Source: Eubacteriales bacterium (lineage in GTDB: Bacteria > Bacillota > Clostridia > Oscillospirales > CAG-272). From it: 37,097 nucleotides of DNA. The translations under genes and the position numbers were made by a program. Shown piece by piece: positions 24,634 through 31,290 of the stretch (the first letter of the stretch is position 1; every line of letters begins with the position of its first letter). The notes beneath the pieces were generated by a model. The model was not told the origin of the DNA. It saw only the letters and a list, made by a program, of their open reading frames with translations, and did no database searches. The DNA lies in contig JAHAZT010000065.1 in the NCBI GenBank assembly GCA_018383975.1, positions 1 to 37,097 on the forward strand, written 5' to 3'.

Positions 24634-26471
24634 ATGGCTTCCTCCGCTCCTTTCGTCTGAATTTCGTATATCTGCTTATAAAGTCCGCCCTTTGAAATCA
24701 GTTCGGAATGGGTGCCTTCCTCGGCAATTCTGCCCTTGTCCAGCACGATTATTTTTTCCGCCTGCATAAGAGTTGTTATGCGGTGGGAAATGAGAATGAC
24801 GGTCGACCCGCCGAGATTTTCCGAAAGAGCATGACGGATTTTGCTGTCCGTTTCCGTGTCGACTGCGGAAAGCGAGTCGTCAAACACCATAATGGGCGTT
24901 CTCTGGACGATAAGCCGCGCTATTGCCGTTCTCTGCTTCTGCCCGCCGGAAAGGGTCACGCCTCTTTCGCCGACGAACGTGTCATAGCCCTTTGAAAACG
25001 ATATGACGGTATCGTCAAGGCAGGCGATTTTCGCCGCCCGACGGATTTCGGGAAGGTCGATGTTTTCTTTCGTTATGCCGACGTTCTCCGCAATTGATTT
25101 TGAGAAAAGGAACGGCTCCTGAAGCACCATTCCGATATTTTCCCTGACCCACGCGGCTTTCATATCTGCAATGTCCACACCGCCGACGGTTATCCTGCCG
25201 CACCCATCGGGTATGTCATAGAGCCTGTCCAAAAGGTACATAAGCGTCGATTTGCCGGAGCCTGTTCCGCCGAGAATACCGAGCGTTGTCCCCGCTTTTA
25301 TGCTGAAATTTATATCGGAAAGTATTTCGGGACAGCCCTCATAAGCAAAGCTGACGTGTTCAAAGCGTATGTCGCCGTGCATATCGGGCGTGACGGCGTC
25401 GGGCTTGTCGCGCTCCTCCTCTGCCGACATTATCTGATAAATTCTGCCGAGGGAAACTCCCGCCTTGCTCATTTCGGATATCATTCGTCCGAGCTGACGT
25501 ATCGGCCATATGAGCATGGCGTTGTATGAGATGAAGGCTATGTATTTGCCGGCTGTCATTCCGTCGCCTCTGACGCACATCACCGCGCCGACGACAACGA
25601 TACACATAACCCATATTCCGGAGAGAAGGTCGGAGGTCGACCAGAACACCGAAAACGTTTTGTGAAGGTCAACCCACAGCCCCGTGTAATATTCGTTCTG
25701 CTTTGTGAATTTTTCTCTTTCATAGCTCTCTCTGCCGAACGCGCGGACAACGCGCACGCCCGTCAGATTTTCCTGCGCGATTGCGGAGAGAATTCCCTCG
25801 TTTTCGTCACAAACCGCAAAACGCCTGCCGATTTTCCTGTGAAAAAGTGCCGAATAGCCTATGATAAACGGCATGAAGGCGACCGCAACAAGCGCGAGCC
25901 TGACGTTCATTGAGAACATGAAATAGAGCGAGAGACAGAGCATTATGATTATTCTGAAAACGGCTGTCATCTGGTCGGAAAGAAACCGCTTTACCGTGTC
26001 GACGTCGGAGGTGCAGCGCTGAATGATGTCGCCCGTCTGATTTTTCATATGCCAGGAGAAAGGGAGACGGTCGATATGGGCAAAAATGCTGTCACGCATG
26101 TTTTTGACAAGCGTTTCCGCGCCTCTTGCGTTGAACACGCGGTTGCAATACTGGAAGATTGCCGTCAGCAAGCCGAGAACGACGAGCAGCAGCGCGATAT
26201 AATACAGATGACTGCGGAAATATTCAAAGCCGCCGAGCGAGTTTATAAGCGACAGCGCCCATTCCGGCAGCTCTGCGGGCTTGTTGCCCAGCACGTTGTC
26301 AACGGTCACACTTATTATTTTCGGGCCGAGAGTATCGACTATGGCAAGCAGCAGCGCCGCGATTATACTCGTTATGAAAAATCCGATGGCGCCGCGCATA
26401 AAGCCGAGGGTCATTTTCATTCTGCCGCGCTTTTCGTTTTTATTCTGATTTTTTGTCTTGTTTGAATTCAT
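24630..26471 (-). CDS. ABC exporter half-transporter, subunit 1 of heterodimer (Walker B Glu to Asp)
   Basis: The 613-aa half-transporter has six membrane segments in the first 330 residues. Walker A is GGTGSGKST (401-409) and the signature is a canonical LSGGQ (507-511). Walker B reads IMVFDDS (527-533), so D532 replaces the catalytic Glu; H563 is kept. Paired with the LSTGE signature of the partner, this gives one impaired and one intact ATP site, the pattern of BmrCD, LmrCD and TM287/288. The ribosome site is weak (CAGG). Upstream lie a leader peptide gene and an intrinsic terminator, so expression is probably set by attenuation. Confidence 0.95.
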   Translation of the reverse strand: MNSNKTKNQNKNEKRGRMKMTLGFMRGAIGFFITSIIAALLLAIVDTLGPKIISVTVDNVLGNKPAELPEWALSLINSLGGFEYFRSHLYYIALLLVVLGLLTAIFQYCNRVFNARGAETLVKNMRDSIFAHIDRLPFSWHMKNQTGDIIQRCTSDVDTVKRFLSDQMTAVFRIIIMLCLSLYFMFSMNVRLALVAVAFMPFIIGYSALFHRKIGRRFAVCDENEGILSAIAQENLTGVRVVRAFGRESYEREKFTKQNEYYTGLWVDLHKTFSVFWSTSDLLSGIWVMCIVVVGAVMCVRGDGMTAGKYIAFISYNAMLIWPIRQLGRMISEMSKAGVSLGRIYQIMSAEEERDKPDAVTPDMHGDIRFEHVSFAYEGCPEILSDINFSIKAGTTLGILGGTGSGKSTLMYLLDRLYDIPDGCGRITVGGVDIADMKAAWVRENIGMVLQEPFLFSKSIAENVGITKENIDLPEIRRAAKIACLDDTVISFSKGYDTFVGERGVTLSGGQKQRTAIARLIVQRTPIMVFDDSLSAVDTETDSKIRHALSENLGGSTVILISHRITTLMQAEKIIVLDKGRIAEEGTHSELISKGGLYKQIYEIQTKGAEEAI

Positions 26472-26510
26472 AAATTATACCTGTGACGAATTGTTGTTGC
26501 GCTCCCGCGC

Positions 26511-26544
26511 ACGAATGAAAAAGGCGCAGCCACAGGGCTGCGCC
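26511..26544 (-). terminator. Intrinsic terminator (attenuator) between leader peptide and ABC exporter
   Basis: On the minus strand, GGCGCAGCC and GGCTGCGCC form a perfect 9-bp stem with loop CTGT, followed by TTTTTC. It begins 22 bases after the leader stop and lies about 40 bases before the exporter start. A competing pairing exists: 26540-26547 (minus TCCGGCGC) with leader codons at 26579-26582 (CGGA) and 26586-26589 (GCGC). It would remove the 5' arm of the terminator. Confidence 0.9.
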
Positions 26545-26566
26545 GGAATCGCGCAAAGATATGCTT

Positions 26567-26638
26567 TCAGAAAATCAATCCGAAGGCGCCCATCATTCCC
26601 TGTGACACAAAGTCCTTTTTTAAGACTATTCCGTTCAT
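26567..26638 (-). CDS. 23-residue leader peptide upstream of the ABC exporter
   Basis: This short gene is too small for ordinary gene callers. The peptide begins MNGIVLKKDF and ends GAFGLIF. It has an excellent ribosome site, AAGGAGGTGT, with GGAGG (26650-26646) 7 bases before the ATG. It sits about 42 bases after the predicted start of an exact-consensus promoter and 22 bases before a strong terminator; the exporter genes follow. The arrangement copies ribosome-mediated attenuators such as Bacillus subtilis bmrB ahead of bmrCD, where slowed translation of the leader lets transcription pass. There is no run of one amino acid, so the signal is more likely ribosome-targeting drugs than starvation. 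It could instead be a functional micropeptide. Confidence 0.82.
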   Translation of the reverse strand: MNGIVLKKDFVSQGMMGAFGLIF

Positions 26639-26686
26639 GATGACACCTCCTTCTTTCTTTATTTTGCGGCAGAAGCCACAACTGTT

Positions 26687-26715
26687 ATTATAATATATCG
26701 TCCGATCTTTGTCAA
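26687..26715 (-). promoter_or_regulatory. Perfect sigma-A promoter of the leader peptide-ABC exporter unit
   Basis: Minus strand: TTGACA (26715-26710), a 17-bp spacer and TATAAT (26692-26687). The predicted start is near 26680. So strong a promoter in front of a 23-codon gene and a terminator fits an attenuated operon that is transcribed constantly but rarely read through. Confidence 0.92.
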
Positions 26716-26754
26716 TGCAAAGCGTGATTCTGAAACACAACTGTAACAATACGG

Positions 26755-27528
26755 TCAGAAGCACGAAATTTCGCACCCTGCCGACGATATTTTCGCCTCA
26801 ACCTCCGGAAAGGCGGACGACAGTATCTTTTGAACGGACGTTACAAACGGAAGAAATTCCGTGTGATAATGACCTGCGTCTATTACGCAAAGTCCCATAT
26901 CGGCGGCTTCTATTGCGGCGTTATATCCGGAGGCGCCCGTCAGAAAAGCGTCGGCGCCGGCTCTGACCGCCGCCGGAACGAAGCTCTTTCCGTCGCCGCC
27001 GCATATTGCAACGGTTTCCACCGTTTTTCCCGTGTCCCCGCAGGCGACGCACGGACAGCCGAGAGCGGATTTTATCTTTTTGCAGAAGTCCGCAACAGTC
27101 GTTTTCTCCGTTTTGCAGAGCCTGCCGCACATTTCCCCTTCCTCGCCGAACGGCGCGGTGACGTCAAAGCCGAGGAGCGAAGCGAGCGTATCGTTTATGC
27201 CGCCCTCGCCCGCGTCAAAGCGCGTGTGCAGACTGATGACCGAAATTCCCGCCGAAAACAGCTTCATCGGCACGGCGGCTCCCGCAAATTCCTCCGAAAG
27301 CTGACGGAGCGGGCGGAATATCAGCGGATGATGGGAGATGATGACGTCATATCCGCCGCATATCGCCTCATTTGCGACCTTCTGAGTAACGTCGAGCGCG
27401 AGAAGAACTTTTTTTACCTTTCCCGAAGAGTCGGGGCAGACCATAAGACCGTCGTTGTCCCAGCTGCACGAAAGCGAGCGGGGGAAAAGCGAATCAAGAT
27501 GAGAATATATTTCCTTCACATCAGCCAT
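26755..27528 (-). CDS. Nif3/DUF34 family metal-binding protein
   Basis: The 257-aa member of the Nif3-like family is often annotated GTP cyclohydrolase 1 type 2 homologue; the true role is unsettled. The metal-site features are WDNDGLM, SHHPLIF (H66/H67), SLHTRFDAGEGGIND (the usual Asn in HTNxD is Arg here) and VIDAGHYHTEF. The start ATG at 27528 is chosen over TTG at 27534 because GGAG stands 10 bases upstream of the ATG. It overlaps the end of trmK by 8 bases, the same pairing seen as yqfN-yqfO in Bacillus subtilis. Confidence 0.92.
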   Translation of the reverse strand: MADVKEIYSHLDSLFPRSLSCSWDNDGLMVCPDSSGKVKKVLLALDVTQKVANEAICGGYDVIISHHPLIFRPLRQLSEEFAGAAVPMKLFSAGISVISLHTRFDAGEGGINDTLASLLGFDVTAPFGEEGEMCGRLCKTEKTTVADFCKKIKSALGCPCVACGDTGKTVETVAICGGDGKSFVPAAVRAGADAFLTGASGYNAAIEAADMGLCVIDAGHYHTEFLPFVTSVQKILSSAFPEVEAKISSAGCEISCF

Positions 27529-28207
27529 TATCAAAAATCTCCTTTTTCATTTTATCCGTTCCGGCATAAAGCGACGCAGCCTCCGCGTCTCTGCCGGAAT
27601 CGGCTTTCTTTCCGAGCACGGCAAGGAGCTTTTCGTAATGCTCCGTGCAGAGCGCGGCGTTCTCTTTTTTATAATCGCGGGTGAACCTGCCGGCATATAT
27701 TTCGACGGGGGAATAATCGCATTTTTTGCCCGTATATACGGCAGTCATTATGACGTAAACCCTGCCGTCCGCCTTCGCGAGCCGCTCCTCCGTTATTTCA
27801 AAGCCGTTTTTGCAGAGATAGTCGCGAAGAATATGCGCATGGGTCATCGGTTGGAGGATAAGGTGCGCCCGTCTGGCAACCGCCGAAGGCGCGATTATAT
27901 CCTTTATCATTATCCCGCCCATGCCGGCAATCGCAATATCGGAGGGGGAGAGATTATCCATTCCGCAAAGTCCGGGCGCAAGCACCGTTTGTATTTTTTC
28001 GGAAAGTCCGTGTTCGGAAATGTTCTTTTTCGCATTTTCAAGCGGACCCTTTTTTATGTCCGACGCTATTGCGGAATCTATTTTCCCCGCAAGGCAGAGG
28101 TATATCGGCAGAATGGCGTGATCCGTGCCGACGTCGATTAAAAACCTGCCGGACACAAGCTCTCCGACGGCGGAGAGACGGGGGTCGGGCTTTCGGAATC
28201 CGGTCAT
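27521..28207 (-). CDS. trmK: tRNA (adenine(22)-N1)-methyltransferase TrmK
   Basis: The 228-aa SAM-dependent enzyme methylates A22 in certain tRNAs. The SAM-binding loop is IDVGTDHAILP (residues 24-34). AGMGG (about 94-98) and LILQPMTH (about 117-124) are family marks. The C-terminal third (about 150-225) is helical, as expected for the coiled-coil tail of TrmK. AAAGGAG lies 6 bases before the ATG. It overlaps the Nif3-family gene, a pairing conserved across Bacillota. A hairpin lies between it and the preceding DUF1858 gene. Confidence 0.94.
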   Translation of the reverse strand: MTGFRKPDPRLSAVGELVSGRFLIDVGTDHAILPIYLCLAGKIDSAIASDIKKGPLENAKKNISEHGLSEKIQTVLAPGLCGMDNLSPSDIAIAGMGGIMIKDIIAPSAVARRAHLILQPMTHAHILRDYLCKNGFEITEERLAKADGRVYVIMTAVYTGKKCDYSPVEIYAGRFTRDYKKENAALCTEHYEKLLAVLGKKADSGRDAEAASLYAGTDKMKKEIFDNG

Positions 28208-28225
28208 ATTACTCCTTTATAAAAC

Positions 28226-28256
28226 TTTCCCCCGAGCCCTTCGGTTTCGGGGGAAA
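28226..28256 (-). terminator. Hairpin between DUF1858 gene and trmK
   Basis: TTTCCCCCGA pairs with TCGGGGGAAA (10 bp, 28226-28235 with 28247-28256). On the minus strand it is followed by GTTTTAT, a modest T-run. It starts 11 bases after the DUF1858 stop and just before the trmK ribosome site, so it should limit read-through into trmK. Confidence 0.7.
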
Positions 28257-28267
28257 ATTTCTGAAAA

Positions 28268-28471
28268 TTATTTCTTGTTTGCGACAGCCGCATTGAGCTT
28301 TTTGACAAGCTCGTCGGCGTCTGTGCCGTGAACGGCGCACGCCTGCTCAATCGTCTCGCCTCTGGACATGGGGCAACCGAGACAGTGCATGCCTATTTCA
28401 AAGAAGAACTCCGCCGTTTCGGGAGCGAAATCAAGAACGTCGCCTATGACGGACTGCTTTGTAATTTCCAT
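28268..28471 (-). CDS. DUF1858 small CxxC protein (hybrid-cluster-protein-associated redox domain)
   Basis: The 67-aa cytosolic protein is a single DUF1858 domain, with the redox-type pair CLGC at about residues 30-33 (GMHCLGCPMSRGE). The domain is linked in other genomes to hybrid cluster protein and to disulfide or iron-sulfur chemistry; the exact role is unknown. The start is the ATG at 28471, where GGAGG lies 7 bases upstream; the longer reading frame to 28558 runs through the promoter. It has an exact-consensus promoter and a terminator-like hairpin, so it is an isolated, probably highly expressed gene. Confidence 0.92.
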   Translation of the reverse strand: MEITKQSVIGDVLDFAPETAEFFFEIGMHCLGCPMSRGETIEQACAVHGTDADELVKKLNAAVANKK

Positions 28472-28505
28472 AATAAATACCTCCGCATTGAATTTTTGCA
28501 ATCTA

Positions 28506-28534
28506 ATTATATAGCCGGACGGGGGTTTTGTCAA
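28506..28534 (-). promoter_or_regulatory. Perfect sigma-A promoter of the DUF1858 gene
   Basis: Minus strand: TTGACA (28534-28529), a 17-bp spacer and TATAAT (28511-28506). Bases 28535-28722, between this and the divergent EF-G-like promoter, contain no gene or structure I can name. Confidence 0.92.
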
Positions 28535-28722
28535 TAGAAAAAAGGGCAGACTTTGCAAATACCGCTTTCGCCGGCGACGGGCGAAAATTTCGCCGCGCAG
28601 AGCCCGAAAAACGGTTTTTTGTCGAAGAATGCCTGTTTGCGGGAGTATTTCTGTAAATATTCCACAAATATAAATTATCTTTTTCTGCCAATATGCCGAA
28701 TGTCAAAAAATCAAATTTGTCT

Positions 28723-28751
28723 TGATAAATTCTCACAAAAGTTATATAATA
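28723..28751 (+). promoter_or_regulatory. Promoter of the EF-G-like gene
   Basis: TTGATA (28723-28728), a 17-bp spacer and an exact TATAAT (28746-28751), followed by a leader of about 70 bases to the start codon. Confidence 0.88.
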
Positions 28752-28828
28752 TATATGTTGAAATTTTGTTATTCTGTTCAAAATGACGGAAACACGAAGC
28801 TAAACAATATTATTCAAGGAGTAGATAC

Positions 28829-30907
28829 ATGGAAAAAGTACTTACAAAAAACATCCGCAACGTATGCCTTCTCGGTCACAGCGCCGACGGTAAAACGTCT
28901 CTTGCGGAGGCAATGCTTTATCTTACGAAAGGCACAGACCGTCTCGGCAATCCCACGGACGGAAACACCGTTTGCGATTATGATCCCGAAGAAATCAAGC
29001 GCGGATTTTCTCTTTCCGCGTCTGTTGCTCCGGTTAATTATAAAGGCACAAAGATAAACATAATAGACACTCCCGGATACCTTGACTTCGCAGGCGAGGT
29101 TGTTCAGGCTCTCCGCGTTGCAGGCTCCGCACTCATCGTCGTAAACGCGAAAGCCGGCGTTGAAGTCGGCACGGAAATCGCATGGAGAAACGTTACCGAC
29201 CGCCACGTTCCGAGAGCGTTCTTCATCAACAAGTGCGATGATCCCGAGGCGCGCTTCGGTCACGTTTTCAAAGAGCTTCACGAAATGTTCGGAAACAGCG
29301 TTTGTCCCGTTGTTATCCCCGTGCTCAAAGGCGATACCATCATCGGTCTTCTCGACCTTATCGATATGAAGGCGTTCGGCTTCGGCAAGGGCAACGCAGG
29401 CAAGGAAATCGAAATTCCCGAAGAAAATAACGAAAGAATTGAAAAATTCCGCGAAATGCTGATGGAATCCATCGCCGAAACGAGCGACGAGCTCATGGAA
29501 AAATATTTCGGCGGCGAGGAAATCACAAGAGACGAGGCGCTCAACGCCGTTCACGAGGGCGTCCGCACCGGTACAATCGCTCCCGTACTCTGCGGCTCGG
29601 CAACCAACCTCTGCGGAATCGAATCGCTTATGGACTTCATCGTCGGCACTTTCCCGAACCCGCTCTTCCACAAGGGCGAAACCGTTGTTGACGACGACGG
29701 CACGGAGCACGCCGTCACAATGTCCGAAACGGGCACACCCTCTATCTTCGTATTCAAAACAATCGCCGACCCGTTCGTCGGTAAGATGTCGTTCTTCAAG
29801 GTTATGAACGGCGAACTCAAGAGCGGCACGGAACTCAAGAACCTCAGAACCGAGCAGACGGAAAAGTTTGCCCATATCTATACAATCTGCGGCAAAAAGC
29901 AGACCGAGGTCGACGTTCTCTGCTGCGGCGACATAGGCGTTACCGCCAAGCTCGCGAACACAAACACAAACGACACCCTTTCCGCAGATCCCGCGGCAAA
30001 GCCTTATAAGAAGATCGTCTATCCCGAATCCTTCTATCAGAGAGCCATTATCTCCAAGGGCAAGGGCGAAGAGGATAAGATTGCTCAGGGTATTGCAAGA
30101 CTTATCGAAGAAGATCCCTCCATCAAGTATGAAAACAACCCCGAAACAAAGCAGATGCTCGTTTCCGGTCAGGGCGATATTCATATCGACGTTATCGTTT
30201 CCAAGCTGAAATCGCGTTTCGGCGTTTCCGTCGATCTCGAACAGCCCAAGGTTGCATACAGAGAGACGATCAGAGGTCGCAGCGATGTTCAGGGCAAGCA
30301 CAAGAAGCAGTCCGGCGGTCACGGTCAGTACGGTGACGTCCGCATCCGCTTCTCTCCCGGCGAAACGGAAGGACTTACATTTGAAGTATCCGTTGTCGGC
30401 GGTACGGTTCCGAAAAACTTCAACCCCGCAGTTGAAAAGGGACTTCTTGAGTCGATGCAGAAGGGTGTTCTCGCCGGTTACCCCGTCGTTTACCTGAAAG
30501 CCGACCTCTATGACGGCTCGTATCACCCCGTTGACTCTTCGGAAATGGCGTTCAAGATTGCCGCTTCCCTTGCATATAAGGAAGGACTTATGAAGGCGAA
30601 CCCCGTTCTCCTTGAGCCTGTTGCAAACGTCAAGGTTTATGCTCCCTCCGATATGATAGGCGATATTATGTCCGCATTCACAAAGCGCAGAGGCAGAGTC
30701 CTCGGAATGACGCCCACCGAAAGAAAAGGCGAGCAGATGCTCGAAGCGGAAGCACCGATTGCCGAAATGTCCGACTTTGCAATTCAGCTCCGCGCCATTA
30801 CGCAGGGCAGAGGCAGCTACACAATGAAGTTTGAACGTTATGAGGACGTTCCGCAGATGGTTGCCGATAAGATCATTGCAGACGCAAAGGCAAACGCAGA
30901 AGAATAA
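28829..30907 (+). CDS. Elongation factor G-like GTPase (EF-G2 type)
   Basis: The 692-aa translational GTPase has the EF-G domain order. The P-loop is GHSADGKTS (16-24) rather than the AHIDAGKTT of true EF-G. Switch II is DTPGYLDF (80-87), with Tyr84 where EF-G has the catalytic His. NKCD (134-137) is the G4 motif. Domain IV has KQSGGHGQYGDV and a normal tip region, and domain V follows. The altered P-loop and Tyr place it with the EF-G-like paralogues annotated fusA in many Clostridia but distinct from housekeeping EF-G, whose partners rpsL, rpsG and tuf are absent here. Its function is unresolved. AAGGAG precedes the ATG, and the gene has its own promoter and terminator. Confidence 0.93.
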   Translation: MEKVLTKNIRNVCLLGHSADGKTSLAEAMLYLTKGTDRLGNPTDGNTVCDYDPEEIKRGFSLSASVAPVNYKGTKINIIDTPGYLDFAGEVVQALRVAGSALIVVNAKAGVEVGTEIAWRNVTDRHVPRAFFINKCDDPEARFGHVFKELHEMFGNSVCPVVIPVLKGDTIIGLLDLIDMKAFGFGKGNAGKEIEIPEENNERIEKFREMLMESIAETSDELMEKYFGGEEITRDEALNAVHEGVRTGTIAPVLCGSATNLCGIESLMDFIVGTFPNPLFHKGETVVDDDGTEHAVTMSETGTPSIFVFKTIADPFVGKMSFFKVMNGELKSGTELKNLRTEQTEKFAHIYTICGKKQTEVDVLCCGDIGVTAKLANTNTNDTLSADPAAKPYKKIVYPESFYQRAIISKGKGEEDKIAQGIARLIEEDPSIKYENNPETKQMLVSGQGDIHIDVIVSKLKSRFGVSVDLEQPKVAYRETIRGRSDVQGKHKKQSGGHGQYGDVRIRFSPGETEGLTFEVSVVGGTVPKNFNPAVEKGLLESMQKGVLAGYPVVYLKADLYDGSYHPVDSSEMAFKIAASLAYKEGLMKANPVLLEPVANVKVYAPSDMIGDIMSAFTKRRGRVLGMTPTERKGEQMLEAEAPIAEMSDFAIQLRAITQGRGSYTMKFERYEDVPQMVADKIIADAKANAEE

Positions 30908-30914
30908 AAAACAC

Positions 30915-30942
30915 AAAAAGCCGCCTTCGGGCGGCTTTTTTT
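30915..30942 (+). terminator. Terminator after the EF-G-like gene
   Basis: GCCGCC-TTCG-GGCGGC has a UUCG tetraloop followed by seven T. The same hairpin follows the second ABC exporter at 36771-36797, and the similarity continues into the next 40 bases of both places, so it may be part of the repeat unit. Confidence 0.95.
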
Positions 30943-31014
30943 GAGAGAAGAGAGAAGATCAAAGAGAAAAGGTGCGCCTGCGGCGCGGGATGATTGAAAA
31001 ACGGAGATGAGAAA

Positions 31015-31115
31015 GGCTCCTTTGTGTAAAGGGAGCTCCGCCGAAGGCGGTGAGGGATTGTTCTTTACAACCCTTCCACCACTTCGTGGTCCCCCTCCCC
31101 TTACACAGGGGAGGC
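31015..31115 (+). repeat. GGCTCC module, plus orientation
   Basis: This 101-bp unit has GTGTAAAGGGAGCTCCGCCG at its start and CCACTTCGTGG and CCTTACACAGGGGAGGC at its end. It is the reverse complement, with few differences, of 22610-22709. It ends in a sequence complementary to its start, so the whole unit can fold back. Confidence 0.9.
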
Positions 31116-31157
31116 ATAAAACTCCGCACAAACTTCCCGATAACTGAAGTTTCTTTT

Positions 31158-31221
31158 GCCTACTTTTCTTTTCCAAAGAAAAGTATGGTGCCTACTTTTC
31201 TTTTCCAAAGAAAAGTATGGT
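31158..31221 (+). repeat. Tandem 32-bp palindrome units
   Basis: Two identical 32-bp copies each contain the arms TACTTTTCTTT and AAAGAAAAGTA. Elsewhere in the window the palindrome is single (13674-13701) or partly duplicated (22742-22785). Confidence 0.93.
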
Positions 31222-31222
31222 A

Positions 31223-31251
31223 TTGACTTTTGGTCGGGATTTTATTATAAT
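31223..31251 (+). promoter_or_regulatory. Promoter of the LamG-esterase gene
   Basis: TTGACT (31223-31228), a 17-bp spacer and TATAAT (31246-31251). The -35 box touches the end of the tandem palindrome, so the repeat lies exactly in the upstream region. Confidence 0.87.
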
Positions 31252-31290
31252 ATATTCTCAAAATACGGTAAAAAATCGGAGGCGACCGAA

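Larger units (their letters stand above)
30950..31222. repeat. Mosaic repeat island C
   Basis: The order is an AGAGAAGATCAAAGAGAAAAG stretch shared with island D, a GGTGCGCCTGCGGCGC hairpin, the GGCTCC module in plus orientation (31015-31115), a connector (31136-31159), and two tandem 32-bp palindrome units (31158-31189 and 31190-31221). The esterase promoter begins immediately after the last base. Confidence 0.87.

Noticed and set aside
28814..30916. 700-residue open frame antisense to the EF-G-like gene
   Set aside because: It exists because codon choice in the EF-G-like gene avoids stops on the opposite strand. It has no ribosome site or family features, whereas the plus strand encodes clear GTPase motifs.
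31156..31290. Longer N-terminus for the LamG-esterase starting at 31156
   Set aside because: That segment is entirely palindromic repeat plus the promoter and cannot be in the mRNA made from the promoter at 31223-31251.
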